Assembly: GCA_964387365.1 (NCBI GenBank)
Contig: CAYLWP010000030.1
Location: 1 to 21,063 of the forward strand
Length of the DNA: 21,063 nt
Source of the DNA: COE1 sp964387365
Lineage (GTDB): Bacteria; Bacillota; Clostridia; Lachnospirales; Lachnospiraceae
Direction: 5' to 3'
The notes under the pieces are model-generated. The model ran no database searches. It saw only the letters and a program-made list of their open reading frames with translations, and was not told where the DNA came from. Made by a program: the position numbers and the translations under genes. This document shows positions 7,669-15,791 of this stretch, in pieces (within the stretch, counting starts at the first letter, position 1; every line of letters starts with the position of its first letter).

Positions 7669-8734
7669 CGATAGCGACAGCCTCCTCGTCCTCGGAAACC
7701 GGCTTGTTCATAATCTGGATGTTGTATGGGTCAACATGAATGCTTACCTTGGTTCCGACAGGGAACATGGAGGTAGAGTGTACCAGCCACTCATAGCCGT
7801 TTGCCATAACTTCCATTTCGTAATGAACACCCTTGAAAATTAAATGAGTTACAACGCCTTCGATATAGCCCTTACCCGGCTCAAGCAGTACGACGTCCTC
7901 GGGACGAATAACCACATCGACGGGCTTGTTATTGCCAAAGCCCTTATCAACACAGGGGAACTTGCTTCCGAGAATCTCAACCAGCTCGTCACGAATCATA
8001 AGGGCATCGATAATGTTACTGTCACCGATAAAGTCAGCAACAAAGGCATTTTCAGGCTCATTATAGATGCGTTCCGGTGTACCTACCTGCTGGATATAGC
8101 CCTGATTCATAACAACGATGGTATCGGACATGGAAAGTGCCTCTTCCTGGTCATGTGTTACATAGATAAAGGTAATACCGAGCTCGTTTTTTAAACGAAT
8201 CAGCTCGTACTGCATATCCTGACGAAGCTTTAAGTCAAGCGCACCAAGAGGTTCATCGAGCAGAAGAACCTTCGGCTCGTTAACGATAGCACGGGCAATG
8301 GCAACTCGCTGCTGCTGACCGCCGCTCAGGGAATCAGGCATACGCTTACCGTAGCCGTCAAGGTTTACGAGCTTAAGCGCATATTCAATTTTGTCCTTAA
8401 TATAGGAAGCGGATTTATTCTTGATTTTCAGACCGAAAGCGATATTTTCGGCAATTGTCATATGGGTAAATAGCGCGTATTTCTGAAATACGGTATTCAG
8501 CTGACGCTTGTTGGGCGGAAGCTGGGTAATATCCTCGCCGCCAAAAATAACACGTCCCTGATCAGGTGTTTCAAAACCGCCGATAATACGAAGCGTGGTG
8601 GTCTTACCGCAGCCACTGGGACCTAACAGTGTTAAAAATTCATTTTCTCTTATGTATAAGCTTAAATCATCAAGAATGATATTGCTGTCATATGACTTTG
8701 AAATGTGTTGTAAATCAATTAATTTGTTGTTCAT
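7661..8734 (-). CDS. potA: Spermidine/putrescine ABC transporter ATP-binding protein PotA
   Basis: The protein has 357 residues. Walker A GPSGCGKTT is at 38-46, the Q-loop lies around VFQKYALF (82-89), the signature LSGGQ at 136-140, Walker B VLLLDEP at 156-162 and the switch His at 194 (VTHDQEEA). The C-terminal 110 residues form the TOBE-type regulatory domain, with VVIRPEDV recognisable. It powers polyamine uptake through PotB/PotC. GGAGG lies properly upstream of ATG 8734. The gene follows the XRE-cupin regulator by 73 bp, in which I see no strong promoter, so the five genes are probably co-transcribed. Confidence 0.96.
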   Translation of the reverse strand: MNNKLIDLQHISKSYDSNIILDDLSLYIRENEFLTLLGPSGCGKTTTLRIIGGFETPDQGRVIFGGEDITQLPPNKRQLNTVFQKYALFTHMTIAENIAFGLKIKNKSASYIKDKIEYALKLVNLDGYGKRMPDSLSGGQQQRVAIARAIVNEPKVLLLDEPLGALDLKLRQDMQYELIRLKNELGITFIYVTHDQEEALSMSDTIVVMNQGYIQQVGTPERIYNEPENAFVADFIGDSNIIDALMIRDELVEILGSKFPCVDKGFGNNKPVDVVIRPEDVVLLEPGKGYIEGVVTHLIFKGVHYEMEVMANGYEWLVHSTSMFPVGTKVSIHVDPYNIQIMNKPVSEDEEAVAIDE

Positions 8735-8807
8735 GTTCTGTTATCCTCCAATTGTAAGAAGAAATACCGGATTGAAAAAGTAAAGACGTAATTTCAATCT
8801 GCAAAAA

Positions 8808-9347
8808 TTAAAAGCTTGGTGGGGTCGAAACCCAGAGAAATACTGCCTTGGATTTTCCCGAACATTCTATGTAATGACCGGAGCTTGGGGTAAGATAAAA
8901 GGATTCGCCCTGCTTGGCAGTATAGCTTTTATTGCCGATATGAATGCGGATGGCTCCGTTTAAAACATAGCCGAATTCCTCCCCCTCATGTGCGACATCC
9001 GGATAGGTTGACCCGCCCGGCTGTAAGGTTACACGAATAGGCTCCATCATATTTTTCTGGGCATTCGGAATAATCCATTCAATGGTATTGCCAAGTGTTG
9101 TATCCACCTTTTCAAAATAATCCTGTTTGTGAAAAACAATCTGATTTTCACAGGCGTCATCGAAAAATTCCTTTGGCGTGGTACCTAATACCTGCAACAA
9201 ATCAATCAGTGTTGCAATGGAAGGAGAGGTGAGATCCCTTTCGAGCTGGGATATGAATCCCTTGGAAAGCTCCGCCCTGTCTGCCAGCTCTTCCTGCGTC
9301 AGTCCTTTTTGTACACGCAAATCTTTAATTTTATTACCAATTTCCAT
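8808..9347 (-). CDS. XRE-cupin transcriptional regulator of the polyamine operon (PuuR-like architecture)
   Basis: The protein has 179 residues. An N-terminal helix-turn-helix (residues 3-62, with LTQEELADRAELSKGFIS) is joined to a C-terminal cupin (about 105-175, with HEGEEFGYVLNG and GESFYLTPSSGHYIE). This layout is shared with PuuR-type polyamine regulators, where the cupin is thought to sense a small ligand. I chose ATG 9347 because AAGGAG (minus strand, 9354-9359) is 6 nt upstream; the upstream in-frame ATG at 9371 has no such site. It is the first gene ahead of potABCD, so it probably controls polyamine uptake and itself. The ligand is inferred only from context. Confidence 0.92.
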   Translation of the reverse strand: MEIGNKIKDLRVQKGLTQEELADRAELSKGFISQLERDLTSPSIATLIDLLQVLGTTPKEFFDDACENQIVFHKQDYFEKVDTTLGNTIEWIIPNAQKNMMEPIRVTLQPGGSTYPDVAHEGEEFGYVLNGAIRIHIGNKSYTAKQGESFYLTPSSGHYIECSGKSKAVFLWVSTPPSF

Positions 9348-9680
9348 AATCCACTCCTTGTTATGAATCATGTCAGTTTATTGTATAAATTGCTTTGATT
9401 ATTCAGAGATAATCGAAAAAACTTTTCGCTGAACAGTTACATAAAGTAAACTCAAAGTTTAATAATCCTAAACACAATGATTATTATACATGTTAATTCA
9501 GCAAAGTCAATGTCATTTTGCTAAAAAACATTTGATAAATATAGTACAAAAAAGTAGTGCAATGTGTTATAATTCTTTGTGGTGTTCACTTGTGTACGAA
9601 TGTGTGCACGATAGTATTTTTTTGAATAATATTTTGCGCATTGCGCAGAAAAGATGTAAAGAAAGGCATGGTTGTTTCGT
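9348..9680. promoter_or_regulatory. Divergent intergenic region: candidate operator and extended -10 promoter
   Basis: This AT-rich stretch lies between the XRE-cupin gene (minus) and the lactonase gene (plus). A short inverted repeat, GATTAT at 9397-9402 and ATAATC at 9409-9414, is about 50 bp upstream of the XRE-cupin start and could be its operator. TGTTATAAT at 9565-9573 is an extended -10 box for the plus-strand gene, lacking a good -35. A small palindrome, two TGCGCA copies flanking one T at 9635-9647, lies in the predicted leader. TGAACAGTTACATA at 9430-9443 recurs at 12023-12036. I see no gene here. Confidence 0.5.
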
Positions 9681-10739
9681 ATGAAAAAAACAAAGCAGGT
9701 AGCGTATGTATCCACTTATACCATGGGTGATGATCATGGTATCAAAATATATGATGTAGATATGGAGAATGGGCGTTTGTCGGAAAAAGGAGAGGTTCTT
9801 ATTTCCAATTCCTCCTATGTAACCATTACACATAACGGAAAGTACTTATATTCCATCACTGATTTCGGAGTAGAAGCCTTTACGATATTAAAGGATGGAA
9901 GTCTTGAGCTGATTAACAAGGCATCGATTAACGGAATGAGAGGCTGTTATCTTTCCACTGACTATGAAGATAAGTTTTTATTCTGTGCAGGCTATCATGA
10001 CGGAAAGATTACCGTTTTAAGACTGGATCAGGAAACAGGTGCGGTTGGTAACATTACGGACGAGATTTTCCATAAGGGACTCGGAAGCGTTGCTGAGAGA
10101 AGCTTCCGCCCGCATATCAGTTGTGTAAAGATGACCAGAGACAATAAGTATCTGTGTGCGGCTGACCTCGGCATTGACTATGTAAATGTATATCGTGTGG
10201 ACCATGAAAGAGGAACGCTGAAGCAGGTTGATATCATCCGTTGCGAGCAGGAATCGGCACCAAGACACCTGAAGTTTACTGCTGACGGAAAGTACATGTA
10301 TGTCATCGGTGAGTTGAAGAATTGTATCGATGTTTATTCTTATAAGGAAGAAAACGGACTACCATACTTTGAACAGGTGCAGACCATCCCAACCACAGAC
10401 AACTATGATGCACAGGGAGTTGCTGCAAGTGCCTTAACCATTTCCGAGGACGGAAGATTTATCGTTGCTTCCAATGCCGGCGAGAACAGCGTTTCCTTAT
10501 TTGAAATTGATCCTGAGTATGGTGAGCTGACAAGACGCTTCTGCTTACCAATCAGCGGTGAATATCCAAAGGATGCATGTCTGTTCCCGGACAATAAGCA
10601 TCTGGTATGTCTGAATCATGAATCCAATACCATGACCTTCTTTTCGGTTGATTTGAGAAAAAATGTAATTGTAATGAACGGACAGGAAATGGAGATTAAG
10701 CAGCCAAACTGCATTATTTTCCATGAGATAGAAGAATAG
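9681..10739 (+). CDS. Lactonase-family seven-bladed beta-propeller protein (6-phosphogluconolactonase-like)
   Basis: The protein has 352 residues and shows the repeated blade pattern of the Lactonase family (YbhE/Pgl type): YVTITHNGKYLYSITD, HLKFTADGKYMYVIGE and LTISEDGRFIVASN, each followed by a switch to the next strand set. This fold hydrolyses 6-phosphogluconolactone or related lactones in some members, but many members have no tested activity and the clostridial ones often act in unknown pathways. The start is uncertain: ATG 9681 lies 14 nt after AAAGG, while an in-frame TTG at 9672 is better spaced and would add three residues. A strong terminator follows at 10765-10816. No neighbouring gene ties it to the pentose phosphate pathway. 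Confidence 0.82.
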   Translation: MKKTKQVAYVSTYTMGDDHGIKIYDVDMENGRLSEKGEVLISNSSYVTITHNGKYLYSITDFGVEAFTILKDGSLELINKASINGMRGCYLSTDYEDKFLFCAGYHDGKITVLRLDQETGAVGNITDEIFHKGLGSVAERSFRPHISCVKMTRDNKYLCAADLGIDYVNVYRVDHERGTLKQVDIIRCEQESAPRHLKFTADGKYMYVIGELKNCIDVYSYKEENGLPYFEQVQTIPTTDNYDAQGVAASALTISEDGRFIVASNAGENSVSLFEIDPEYGELTRRFCLPISGEYPKDACLFPDNKHLVCLNHESNTMTFFSVDLRKNVIVMNGQEMEIKQPNCIIFHEIEE

Positions 10740-10764
10740 TGGTGTATTTGCGAATATGATAAAG

Positions 10765-10816
10765 AAACCACCTTACCGATTGTGACATGTTCATCGAACC
10801 GGTAAGGTGGTTTTTT
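10765..10816. terminator. Intrinsic terminator shared by the lactonase gene and aroC
   Basis: A 14-bp perfect stem (10765-10778 with 10800-10813) runs into a T-tract at 10811-10816 on the plus strand. On the minus strand it is followed by a T-rich stretch, so it can also serve aroC. The 21-nt loop is longer than usual and allows a few extra pairs (10777-10780 with 10793-10796). Confidence 0.88.
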
Positions 10817-10835
10817 ATAAGAAATTGACTTCCTA

Positions 10836-11936
10836 TTACGCATGATAAAACGCTTTGATTCCGTCCAGACGGGAGGTCATGTTGCCGAGTAAGGAGTCTA
10901 AGACAGTAATTGCTGTCATGGCTTCTACAACGACAACTGCTCTTGTGACAACAATCGGATCGTGGCGTCCCTTGATGTTAATCTTAATTTCTTCACCGTT
11001 TTTATTCACGGTTTCCTGCTCCTGAAAAATGGAAGGAGTAGGCTTAAAATACGCCTTGATGACAACATCGGAACCATCACTGATACCGCCAAGGATGCCG
11101 CCTGCGTGGTTGGTCTTTTTGGAAACCTTGCCGTCCTTAATATAGAAGGAGTCGTTATTTCCAGAGCCGTTTGCAACGGAAACCTGAATACCGTCACCAA
11201 CCTCAAATGCCTTTACGGCACCGATTGACATGATGGCTTTTCCGAGATTGGCATCCAGCTTGTCGAAAACAGGAGCGCCGATACCGGCAGGAAGATTCTT
11301 CACAACACAGGAAACGGTGCCGCCTGCAGAATCAAGCTTTTCCATACATTCCTGTAAATATTCCTCAGCTCTGGCAGAGGCTTCCGCATCAGGCATACCT
11401 GTTTTATTGCGTCTTGCTTCTTCTATATTAAGGTGTTCCGGATTGATGGATACCGGTCCGATGGATTCGGTATAGGCTGTAACGGTAATGCCAAGCTCCG
11501 CTAAAATTTTAGAAGCGATAGCACCGGCAGCAACACGTCCAATGGTTTCACGTCCGGAAGAACGTCCGCCGCCGCGGTAATCACGGAAGCCGTACTTCAT
11601 ATCAAAGGTATAGTCTGCATGTCCCGGTCTGTAATAGGAAGCGATTTCACTGTAATCTGCGGAACGCTGGGAGGTATTTCTGACAACAAGAGAGATTGGT
11701 GTACCGGTTGTTTTTCCTTCAAAGATACCGGATAAAATCTCAACCGTGTCGGATTCCTTTCTCTGAGTAGTATACTGGGAGCTGCCCGGCTTTCTTCTGT
11801 CTAAGAATTTCTGAATATCTTCTTCATTTAAAGACAGTCCGGCAGGACAACCGTCAATCACAACACCGACACCGGCGCCGTGCGATTCTCCCCATGTAGT
11901 GATTTTGAATATATTTCCATATGTTGAACCTGACAT
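10836..11936 (-). CDS. aroC: Chorismate synthase
   Basis: The protein has 366 residues, a normal length. It converts 5-enolpyruvylshikimate 3-phosphate to chorismate, the last common step of aromatic amino acid synthesis, using reduced FMN. Signature regions are visible: GESHGAGVGVVIDGCPAG at 16-33, YRPGHADYTFDMKYG and the FMN/substrate-binding stretch YRGGGRSSGRET. The start is ATG 11936, with AAAGGA suitably upstream; an in-frame ATG 45 bp further upstream would prepend unconserved residues and has no good binding site. No other aro genes adjoin it, and it has its own promoter and terminator, so it is probably monocistronic. Confidence 0.97.
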   Translation of the reverse strand: MSGSTYGNIFKITTWGESHGAGVGVVIDGCPAGLSLNEEDIQKFLDRRKPGSSQYTTQRKESDTVEILSGIFEGKTTGTPISLVVRNTSQRSADYSEIASYYRPGHADYTFDMKYGFRDYRGGGRSSGRETIGRVAAGAIASKILAELGITVTAYTESIGPVSINPEHLNIEEARRNKTGMPDAEASARAEEYLQECMEKLDSAGGTVSCVVKNLPAGIGAPVFDKLDANLGKAIMSIGAVKAFEVGDGIQVSVANGSGNNDSFYIKDGKVSKKTNHAGGILGGISDGSDVVIKAYFKPTPSIFQEQETVNKNGEEIKINIKGRHDPIVVTRAVVVVEAMTAITVLDSLLGNMTSRLDGIKAFYHA

Positions 11937-11982
11937 AATGAGATTCCTTTCTGCGTGTAATGAGTAATGCAATTGTTCCAAC

Positions 11983-12062
11983 GTAACTGTTCAGAGCAAA
12001 TCTCGAAAATACTTCTTGGCTTTGAACAGTTACATAGTATCATACTATGATGTCAGGGTCAA
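11983..12062 (-). promoter_or_regulatory. aroC promoter with palindrome and leader inverted repeat
   Basis: On the minus strand, TTGACC (12057-12062), a 17-bp spacer and TACTAT (12034-12039) form a good promoter. A perfect 17-bp palindrome, CATAGTAT-C-ATACTATG at 12033-12049, covers the -10 box and part of the spacer and could be an operator. An 11-bp inverted repeat (11983-11993 with 12023-12033) begins at the predicted transcription start and would form a hairpin at the 5' end of the aroC mRNA. No T-box or leader peptide with runs of aromatic codons is apparent. Confidence 0.6.
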
Positions 12063-12273
12063 AAGGTATTTTGATAACGGGCAGTTAACAAAACTTACAA
12101 AATTTTGTATTTTTTGATAAAATATAATGCATTTCGCAAATGAGTATGCTAATATTATTTTAGGGGATAGAAAAGTGCCTGTATATAAGGGCAGTCAGTT
12201 TTTTTGAGAAGTATGAATTTTGGGTGTAAAAGTGGGGAAATTGGTTTTGTTTTGATGAATGAGGGCGAGGAGT
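12063..12273 (+). promoter_or_regulatory. AT-rich leader region of the VanY-like/tgt operon
   Basis: TATAAT at 12123-12128 is the best -10 candidate, about 145 bp before the start codon; no convincing -35 accompanies it. A weak stem (4-5 bp, around 12176-12193) is followed by seven T residues, which might be a marginal attenuator. No known riboswitch motif, including preQ1, is recognisable. I see no gene in this stretch. Confidence 0.35.
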
Positions 12274-13311
12274 ATGAAAAGAACTTGGAAGGAAAAATTA
12301 TTATATAAGTATAATCGAACGATAGAAAAGAGACATTATTTGAAACTATTTTTAAGTGTGCCTCTGTTTTTTGTGGTTCTGATATATGATTTTTTTACAT
12401 ATTTTATACATAATAAGAAGCGTTATTCCAGTATGGTTGCGGTTTCTTTGTTTGCAATTATCAGCAGCAGCTTTGCATTTCCAGGAATGCAGGATGAGGC
12501 GCTGGCAGCGGCTGAGACGTCCTCTGAATGGGCTGAGATTCAGGAGAATTACGATTATGTGCCTGTTGAGCTTGGTATTTCACAGGATGAAATTCTGGAT
12601 GATGAAGATGTTATGATTGGTTATAATAATGAAGAGTTGGATGTGCAGGATGAGATTGACCAGTTTTCTCTGGATGACATTCTTGAGGCGAATGAGCTGA
12701 GTCAGGGAATGGCAGTACAGGTGGATGCCGGTGCGGAACTTTCTGCGGACGACTGGCAGCTTGTTCTTGTTAATAAGCAGCATCCGGTTCCGGAGGATTA
12801 TTCCTTTACGCTTGGAACGATTACAGGCTCCATGAAGTGCGATGTCAGAATTATTGATGAGCTGATGGCTATGCTGGAAGCGGCAAAAAATGACGGTATT
12901 GACCTGATGATTTGTTCGCCGTACAGAGATTATAACCGACAGACTGTATTATTTAACCGTAAAATTGACTATTATATGAATAAGGGATATTCCTATATGG
13001 AAGCTTACCGTATTTCTTCGATTACCGTAACAGTGCCGGGTGCGAGTGAGCATCAGATTGGTCTGGCACTTGATATCGTAAGCGATACATATACCGCTCT
13101 TGATACCGGATTTGGCGAGACAGATGCAGGTATCTGGCTGAAGGAGCATGGATATGAGTACGGATTCATTCTTCGTTATCCGCTTGGCAAGGAGTATATT
13201 ACCGGTATCCAGTATGAGCCGTGGCACTATCGTTACGTTGGTAAGGAGGCTGCTACCGCGATTATGAAGCAGGGAATAACTCTGGAAGAATTTTTGGAGG
13301 ATTTAGATTAA
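12274..13311 (+). CDS. VanY-like D-alanyl-D-alanine carboxypeptidase (peptidase M15B)
   Basis: The protein has 345 residues. Two hydrophobic segments (about 24-45 and 53-70) precede a long acidic linker (about 82-160) and the M15B catalytic domain (about 165-345). The metal-binding motif SEHQIGLALD supplies His260 and Asp267, and EPWHYRYVG supplies the catalytic Glu315 and the third zinc ligand His318, so the active site is complete. Such enzymes trim the terminal D-Ala from peptidoglycan stems outside the membrane. I chose ATG 12274 because GAGGG at 12261-12265 is 8 nt upstream; ATG 12259 has no binding site. The gene is 3 bp from tgt and probably shares its transcript. There is no vanR/S/H/A/X nearby, so this is likely housekeeping wall remodelling rather than glycopeptide resistance. 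Confidence 0.88.
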   Translation: MKRTWKEKLLYKYNRTIEKRHYLKLFLSVPLFFVVLIYDFFTYFIHNKKRYSSMVAVSLFAIISSSFAFPGMQDEALAAAETSSEWAEIQENYDYVPVELGISQDEILDDEDVMIGYNNEELDVQDEIDQFSLDDILEANELSQGMAVQVDAGAELSADDWQLVLVNKQHPVPEDYSFTLGTITGSMKCDVRIIDELMAMLEAAKNDGIDLMICSPYRDYNRQTVLFNRKIDYYMNKGYSYMEAYRISSITVTVPGASEHQIGLALDIVSDTYTALDTGFGETDAGIWLKEHGYEYGFILRYPLGKEYITGIQYEPWHYRYVGKEAATAIMKQGITLEEFLEDLD

Positions 13312-13314
13312 GTT

Positions 13315-14448
13315 ATGTATAAAGTTTTAAAACAGGAAGGCAGAGCAAAGCGCGCAGAGGTTACGACAGTTCACGGAACGATTCAGACGCCTGTTTTCAT
13401 GAATGTAGGAACGGTAGCTGCGATTAAGGGCGCTGTATCAACTGCCGATTTGGAAGAGATTGGAACACAGGTCGAGCTGTCGAACACCTATCACTTGCAT
13501 GTAAGAACAGGAGATAAGGTGATTAAGCAGCTGGGCGGTCTTCATAAATTTATGTCCTGGGATAAGCCGATTCTTACAGATTCCGGCGGATTTCAGGTTT
13601 TTTCGCTTGCAGGCCTCAGAAAGATTAAGGAAGAGGGCGTATACTTTAACTCTCATATCGACGGCAGGAAGATTTTTATGGGACCGGAGGAGAGTATGCA
13701 GATTCAGTCGAATCTGGCCTCTACGATTGCAATGGCATTTGACGAATGTCCTCCCAGTAAGGCAGAAAGACAGTACGTTGTTAATTCGGTGGAGCGGACA
13801 ACCAGATGGCTGGAACGCTGTAAAAAAGAGATGAACCGGCTGAATTCCTTAGAGGATACGATTAATAAAAATCAGATGCTTTTTGGCATTAATCAGGGTG
13901 CTATTTTTGCTGATATCAGAATCGAGCATGCAAAGAGAATCTCTGAGATGGATCTGGACGGTTATGCGGTTGGCGGTCTTGCGGTTGGCGAGTCCCATGA
14001 GGAAATGTACTATATTCTCGATGAGACGGTACCGTATCTGCCTAAGGATAAGCCTACTTACCTTATGGGAGTCGGTACACCTGCCAATATTTTGGAGGCG
14101 GTTGACAGAGGCGTCGATTTCTTTGACTGCGTTTATCCGACACGAAACGGAAGACATGGTCATTTATATACCAATCACGGCAAGATTAATCTTTTCAATG
14201 CAAAGTATGAGCTTGACACCCGCCCAATCGAGGAGGGCTGCGGCTGCCCGGCATGTAAGAGATATTCGCGCGCGTATATCCGCCATTTGTTAAAGGCAAA
14301 GGAAATGCTCGGCATGCGTTTATGCGTTCTTCATAATCTGTATTTCTATAATACGATGATGACGGAAATCAGAGATGCACTTGATGCCGGAGAATTTGCA
14401 TCATATAAAAAGAGGAAGCTTGACGGCATGGCGGCCGGCGAGAAGTAA
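13315..14448 (+). CDS. tgt: tRNA-guanine transglycosylase (queuosine synthesis)
   Basis: The protein has 377 residues, the normal length. It exchanges guanine-34 of GUN-anticodon tRNAs for preQ1, the committing step of queuosine modification. The catalytic residues are in place: Asp89 in DSGGFQVFS and Asp271 in FFDCVYPTRNGRHG. The zinc site is Cys309, Cys311, Cys314 (CGCPAC) and His340. The substrate loop GGLAVGE is at 220-226. GGAGG is rather far (14 nt) from ATG 13315, but translation may be coupled to the gene ending 3 bp upstream. The following gene is yajC, a very common arrangement. Confidence 0.97.
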   Translation: MYKVLKQEGRAKRAEVTTVHGTIQTPVFMNVGTVAAIKGAVSTADLEEIGTQVELSNTYHLHVRTGDKVIKQLGGLHKFMSWDKPILTDSGGFQVFSLAGLRKIKEEGVYFNSHIDGRKIFMGPEESMQIQSNLASTIAMAFDECPPSKAERQYVVNSVERTTRWLERCKKEMNRLNSLEDTINKNQMLFGINQGAIFADIRIEHAKRISEMDLDGYAVGGLAVGESHEEMYYILDETVPYLPKDKPTYLMGVGTPANILEAVDRGVDFFDCVYPTRNGRHGHLYTNHGKINLFNAKYELDTRPIEEGCGCPACKRYSRAYIRHLLKAKEMLGMRLCVLHNLYFYNTMMTEIRDALDAGEFASYKKRKLDGMAAGEK

Positions 14449-14483
14449 GCTTCACATAAAGTGTGTTTTTATGAAATTTTCAC

Positions 14484-14512
14484 TTGATGTATTTCGGGTT
14501 ATTGTGTAATAT
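14484..14512 (+). promoter_or_regulatory. Promoter upstream of yajC
   Basis: TTGATG (14484-14489), a 17-bp spacer and TAATAT (14507-14512) form a plausible sigma-A promoter about 64 bp before the yajC start codon. No strong terminator separates tgt from it, so yajC is probably transcribed both by read-through and from here. Confidence 0.55.
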
Positions 14513-14575
14513 GTTATTTGTATGTTTGATATACAGTATCCGATGGATACGAATGATATACTAGGAGGAACGGCT

Positions 14576-14893
14576 ATGAGTTTATTATTGACAGCAGATG
14601 CAGCATCAACAGAGGTTGTCAGCCCGTTATTATGGGTTATCTATTTTGGCGCATTAATCTTGATTTTCTATTTCATGTTCTATCGCCCACAGAAGAAGGA
14701 ACAGAAGAAGAGAGCAGCAATTGTTAATTCTATTGACGTAGGAGACAGCGTACTTACTACAAGCGGATTTTACGGCATCGTTATTGATATTACTGACGAA
14801 GATGTAATCGTAGAGTTTGGTAATAACAAGAACTGCAGAATCCCAATGAAGAAGGCTGCTATCGAGCAGGTTGAAAAACCGGACGCAGAATAA
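14576..14893 (+). CDS. yajC: Sec translocase accessory subunit YajC
   Basis: The protein has 105 residues with one membrane segment (about 16-36) followed directly by FYRPQKKEQKKR, the hallmark of YajC, and a small cytoplasmic domain with VGDSVLTTSGFYGIVIDITDEDV. It associates with SecDF and the SecYEG channel. The start is ATG 14576, with GGAGG 8-9 nt upstream; an in-frame ATG at 14522 would add 18 residues without a binding site. A terminator follows at 14907-14939. The downstream secD/secF genes often found after yajC are absent here. Confidence 0.93.
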   Translation: MSLLLTADAASTEVVSPLLWVIYFGALILIFYFMFYRPQKKEQKKRAAIVNSIDVGDSVLTTSGFYGIVIDITDEDVIVEFGNNKNCRIPMKKAAIEQVEKPDAE

Positions 14894-14906
14894 GGATGTG
14901 AATGAG

Positions 14907-14939
14907 AAGAGAACTGATGTGATATTGGTTCTCTTTTTT
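14907..14939 (+). terminator. Intrinsic terminator after yajC
   Basis: An 8-bp stem (14907-14914 with 14928-14935) runs into six T residues at 14934-14939. It closes the yajC transcript and isolates the type VII-like island that follows. Confidence 0.8.
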
Positions 14940-14966
14940 ATTGTTTTTAGCTGTGAAAATGAACTG

Positions 14967-14996
14967 TTTACACTCAGTTGATTGATATGCTAGTAT
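14967..14996 (+). promoter_or_regulatory. Candidate promoter of the type VII effector island
   Basis: TTTACA (14967-14972), an 18-bp spacer and TAGTAT (14991-14996) lie about 40 bp before the first gene of the island. TATTAT a few bases further on is an alternative -10. It is the only promoter-like sequence I see for the five closely spaced reading frames downstream. Confidence 0.5.
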
Positions 14997-15035
14997 TATA
15001 GATAGAAACTACTGGAAAAATGAGGTGGTATTGTT

Positions 15036-15389
15036 ATGGAATTTGTAGGTGTCAGATTGACCAAAGAGATGTTATTGGAAATGGGAGAAGTTTCGGTTAA
15101 AAAAGGCATGATAAATGCGTTAACACCGGAAATTGATGCAAGCTGTACTGCATTAAAGAATGTAATGGAGCAGGTACTGGAAGTTAGTATGCGTTATGAA
15201 GCTGCATACGAGGGAGAGAGTAGCAGGGTGTATCGGAAAGCGCAAGAGTCATTACAGAAAAAACAGAATCAACTAAGAAATCAGATGATTTTATTGTCAG
15301 ATACGTTGAATACATACAATCAGGACACGGTAGTTGTTAACCAAAACGCAGATATAATGGCAGGAGGTAGTAACAATGGCAAGTTGTAG
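15036..15389 (+). CDS. Small helical WXG100-like protein, putative effector partner (Lap-like)
   Basis: The protein has 117 residues, is predicted to be almost wholly alpha-helical, and has no signal peptide. Two helices flank a turn with YEGES (about 59-63), which resembles the WXG hairpin with Tyr in place of Trp. Its size and its place immediately before a DUF5082-like gene and an LXG-type gene match the small helical partner proteins (YwqI/DUF5344-like, or Lap proteins) that pair with LXG effectors for type VII secretion. That family assignment is inference from layout and helix pattern. AGGTGG lies 7-8 nt before ATG 15036. Its end overlaps the next gene by 14 bp, so the two are translationally coupled. 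Confidence 0.7.
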   Translation: MEFVGVRLTKEMLLEMGEVSVKKGMINALTPEIDASCTALKNVMEQVLEVSMRYEAAYEGESSRVYRKAQESLQKKQNQLRNQMILLSDTLNTYNQDTVVVNQNADIMAGGSNNGKL

Positions 15390-15774
15390 ATGTGGTGATA
15401 TCCGCAATCGTGAAGAAAAGATAAGAAAACTTCAGTCTGCGCAAAATCGGCTTGGACAGGCAGATAACCAAATGAGTCGTATAAGTGATACGCTGAGTAC
15501 TCTATCATCTATGTATGAGAATGCATTTGTCTGCAGTAATATAAATTCCTTAAGCGATAATACGAAAAGCTTGAATCAGGATGCTGATGCAGTCAGACGT
15601 TCGGTGGCAGGACTGATATCGTCTAAAAAAAGTTCTCTTCAAAGTGAGCTTTCTGACATGAGAAGTGAGGACAGAAGATATCACGAAGAAGAAGCACGCA
15701 GAAAACGTGAAGAAGAGGAAAGACAGAGGAAGGCAGCGATTGAAGCAGCCAGAAAATTGATAACGCGTATTTAA
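15376..15774 (+). CDS. DUF5082/YwqH-like helical protein, putative effector partner
   Basis: The protein has 132 residues. It opens with MASCRCGDIRNREEKIRKL, followed by a helical hairpin (about 20-95) rich in Ser, Asn and Gln, then a highly charged Glu/Arg tail (about 98-125) likely to form a long helix. The overall pattern resembles YwqH-like (DUF5082) proteins that sit beside LXG toxins in Bacillus and other Firmicutes. AGGAGG is 8 nt before ATG 15376. It probably forms a complex with the preceding protein and the N-terminal domain of the following effector, guiding it to the type VII secretion ATPase, which is not encoded in this window. Confidence 0.7.
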   Translation: MASCRCGDIRNREEKIRKLQSAQNRLGQADNQMSRISDTLSTLSSMYENAFVCSNINSLSDNTKSLNQDADAVRRSVAGLISSKKSSLQSELSDMRSEDRRYHEEEARRKREEEERQRKAAIEAARKLITRI

Positions 15775-15791
15775 GAGATGAGGAATAAATA

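Noticed and set aside
5048..8194. Several plus-strand open frames inside the pot operon
   Set aside because: They are antisense to well-recognised PotA-PotD proteins, lack binding sites and show no family resemblance.
9668..9730. Small open frame starting at ATG 9668
   Set aside because: It encodes only 20 residues, overlaps the better supported beta-propeller start in another frame, and shows no conserved features.
12063..12273. preQ1 riboswitch controlling the tgt operon
   Set aside because: No preQ1 aptamer-like sequence is visible, and the region precedes the carboxypeptidase gene rather than tgt.
12274..13311. Vancomycin resistance gene cluster
   Set aside because: The M15B enzyme is VanY-like, but no vanH, vanA/B, vanX or vanRS gene is nearby; such enzymes are common in wall maintenance.
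14449..14483. Terminator between tgt and yajC
   Set aside because: The CACAT/GTGTG pairing before a T5 run is only about 5 bp with a wobble, too weak to call.
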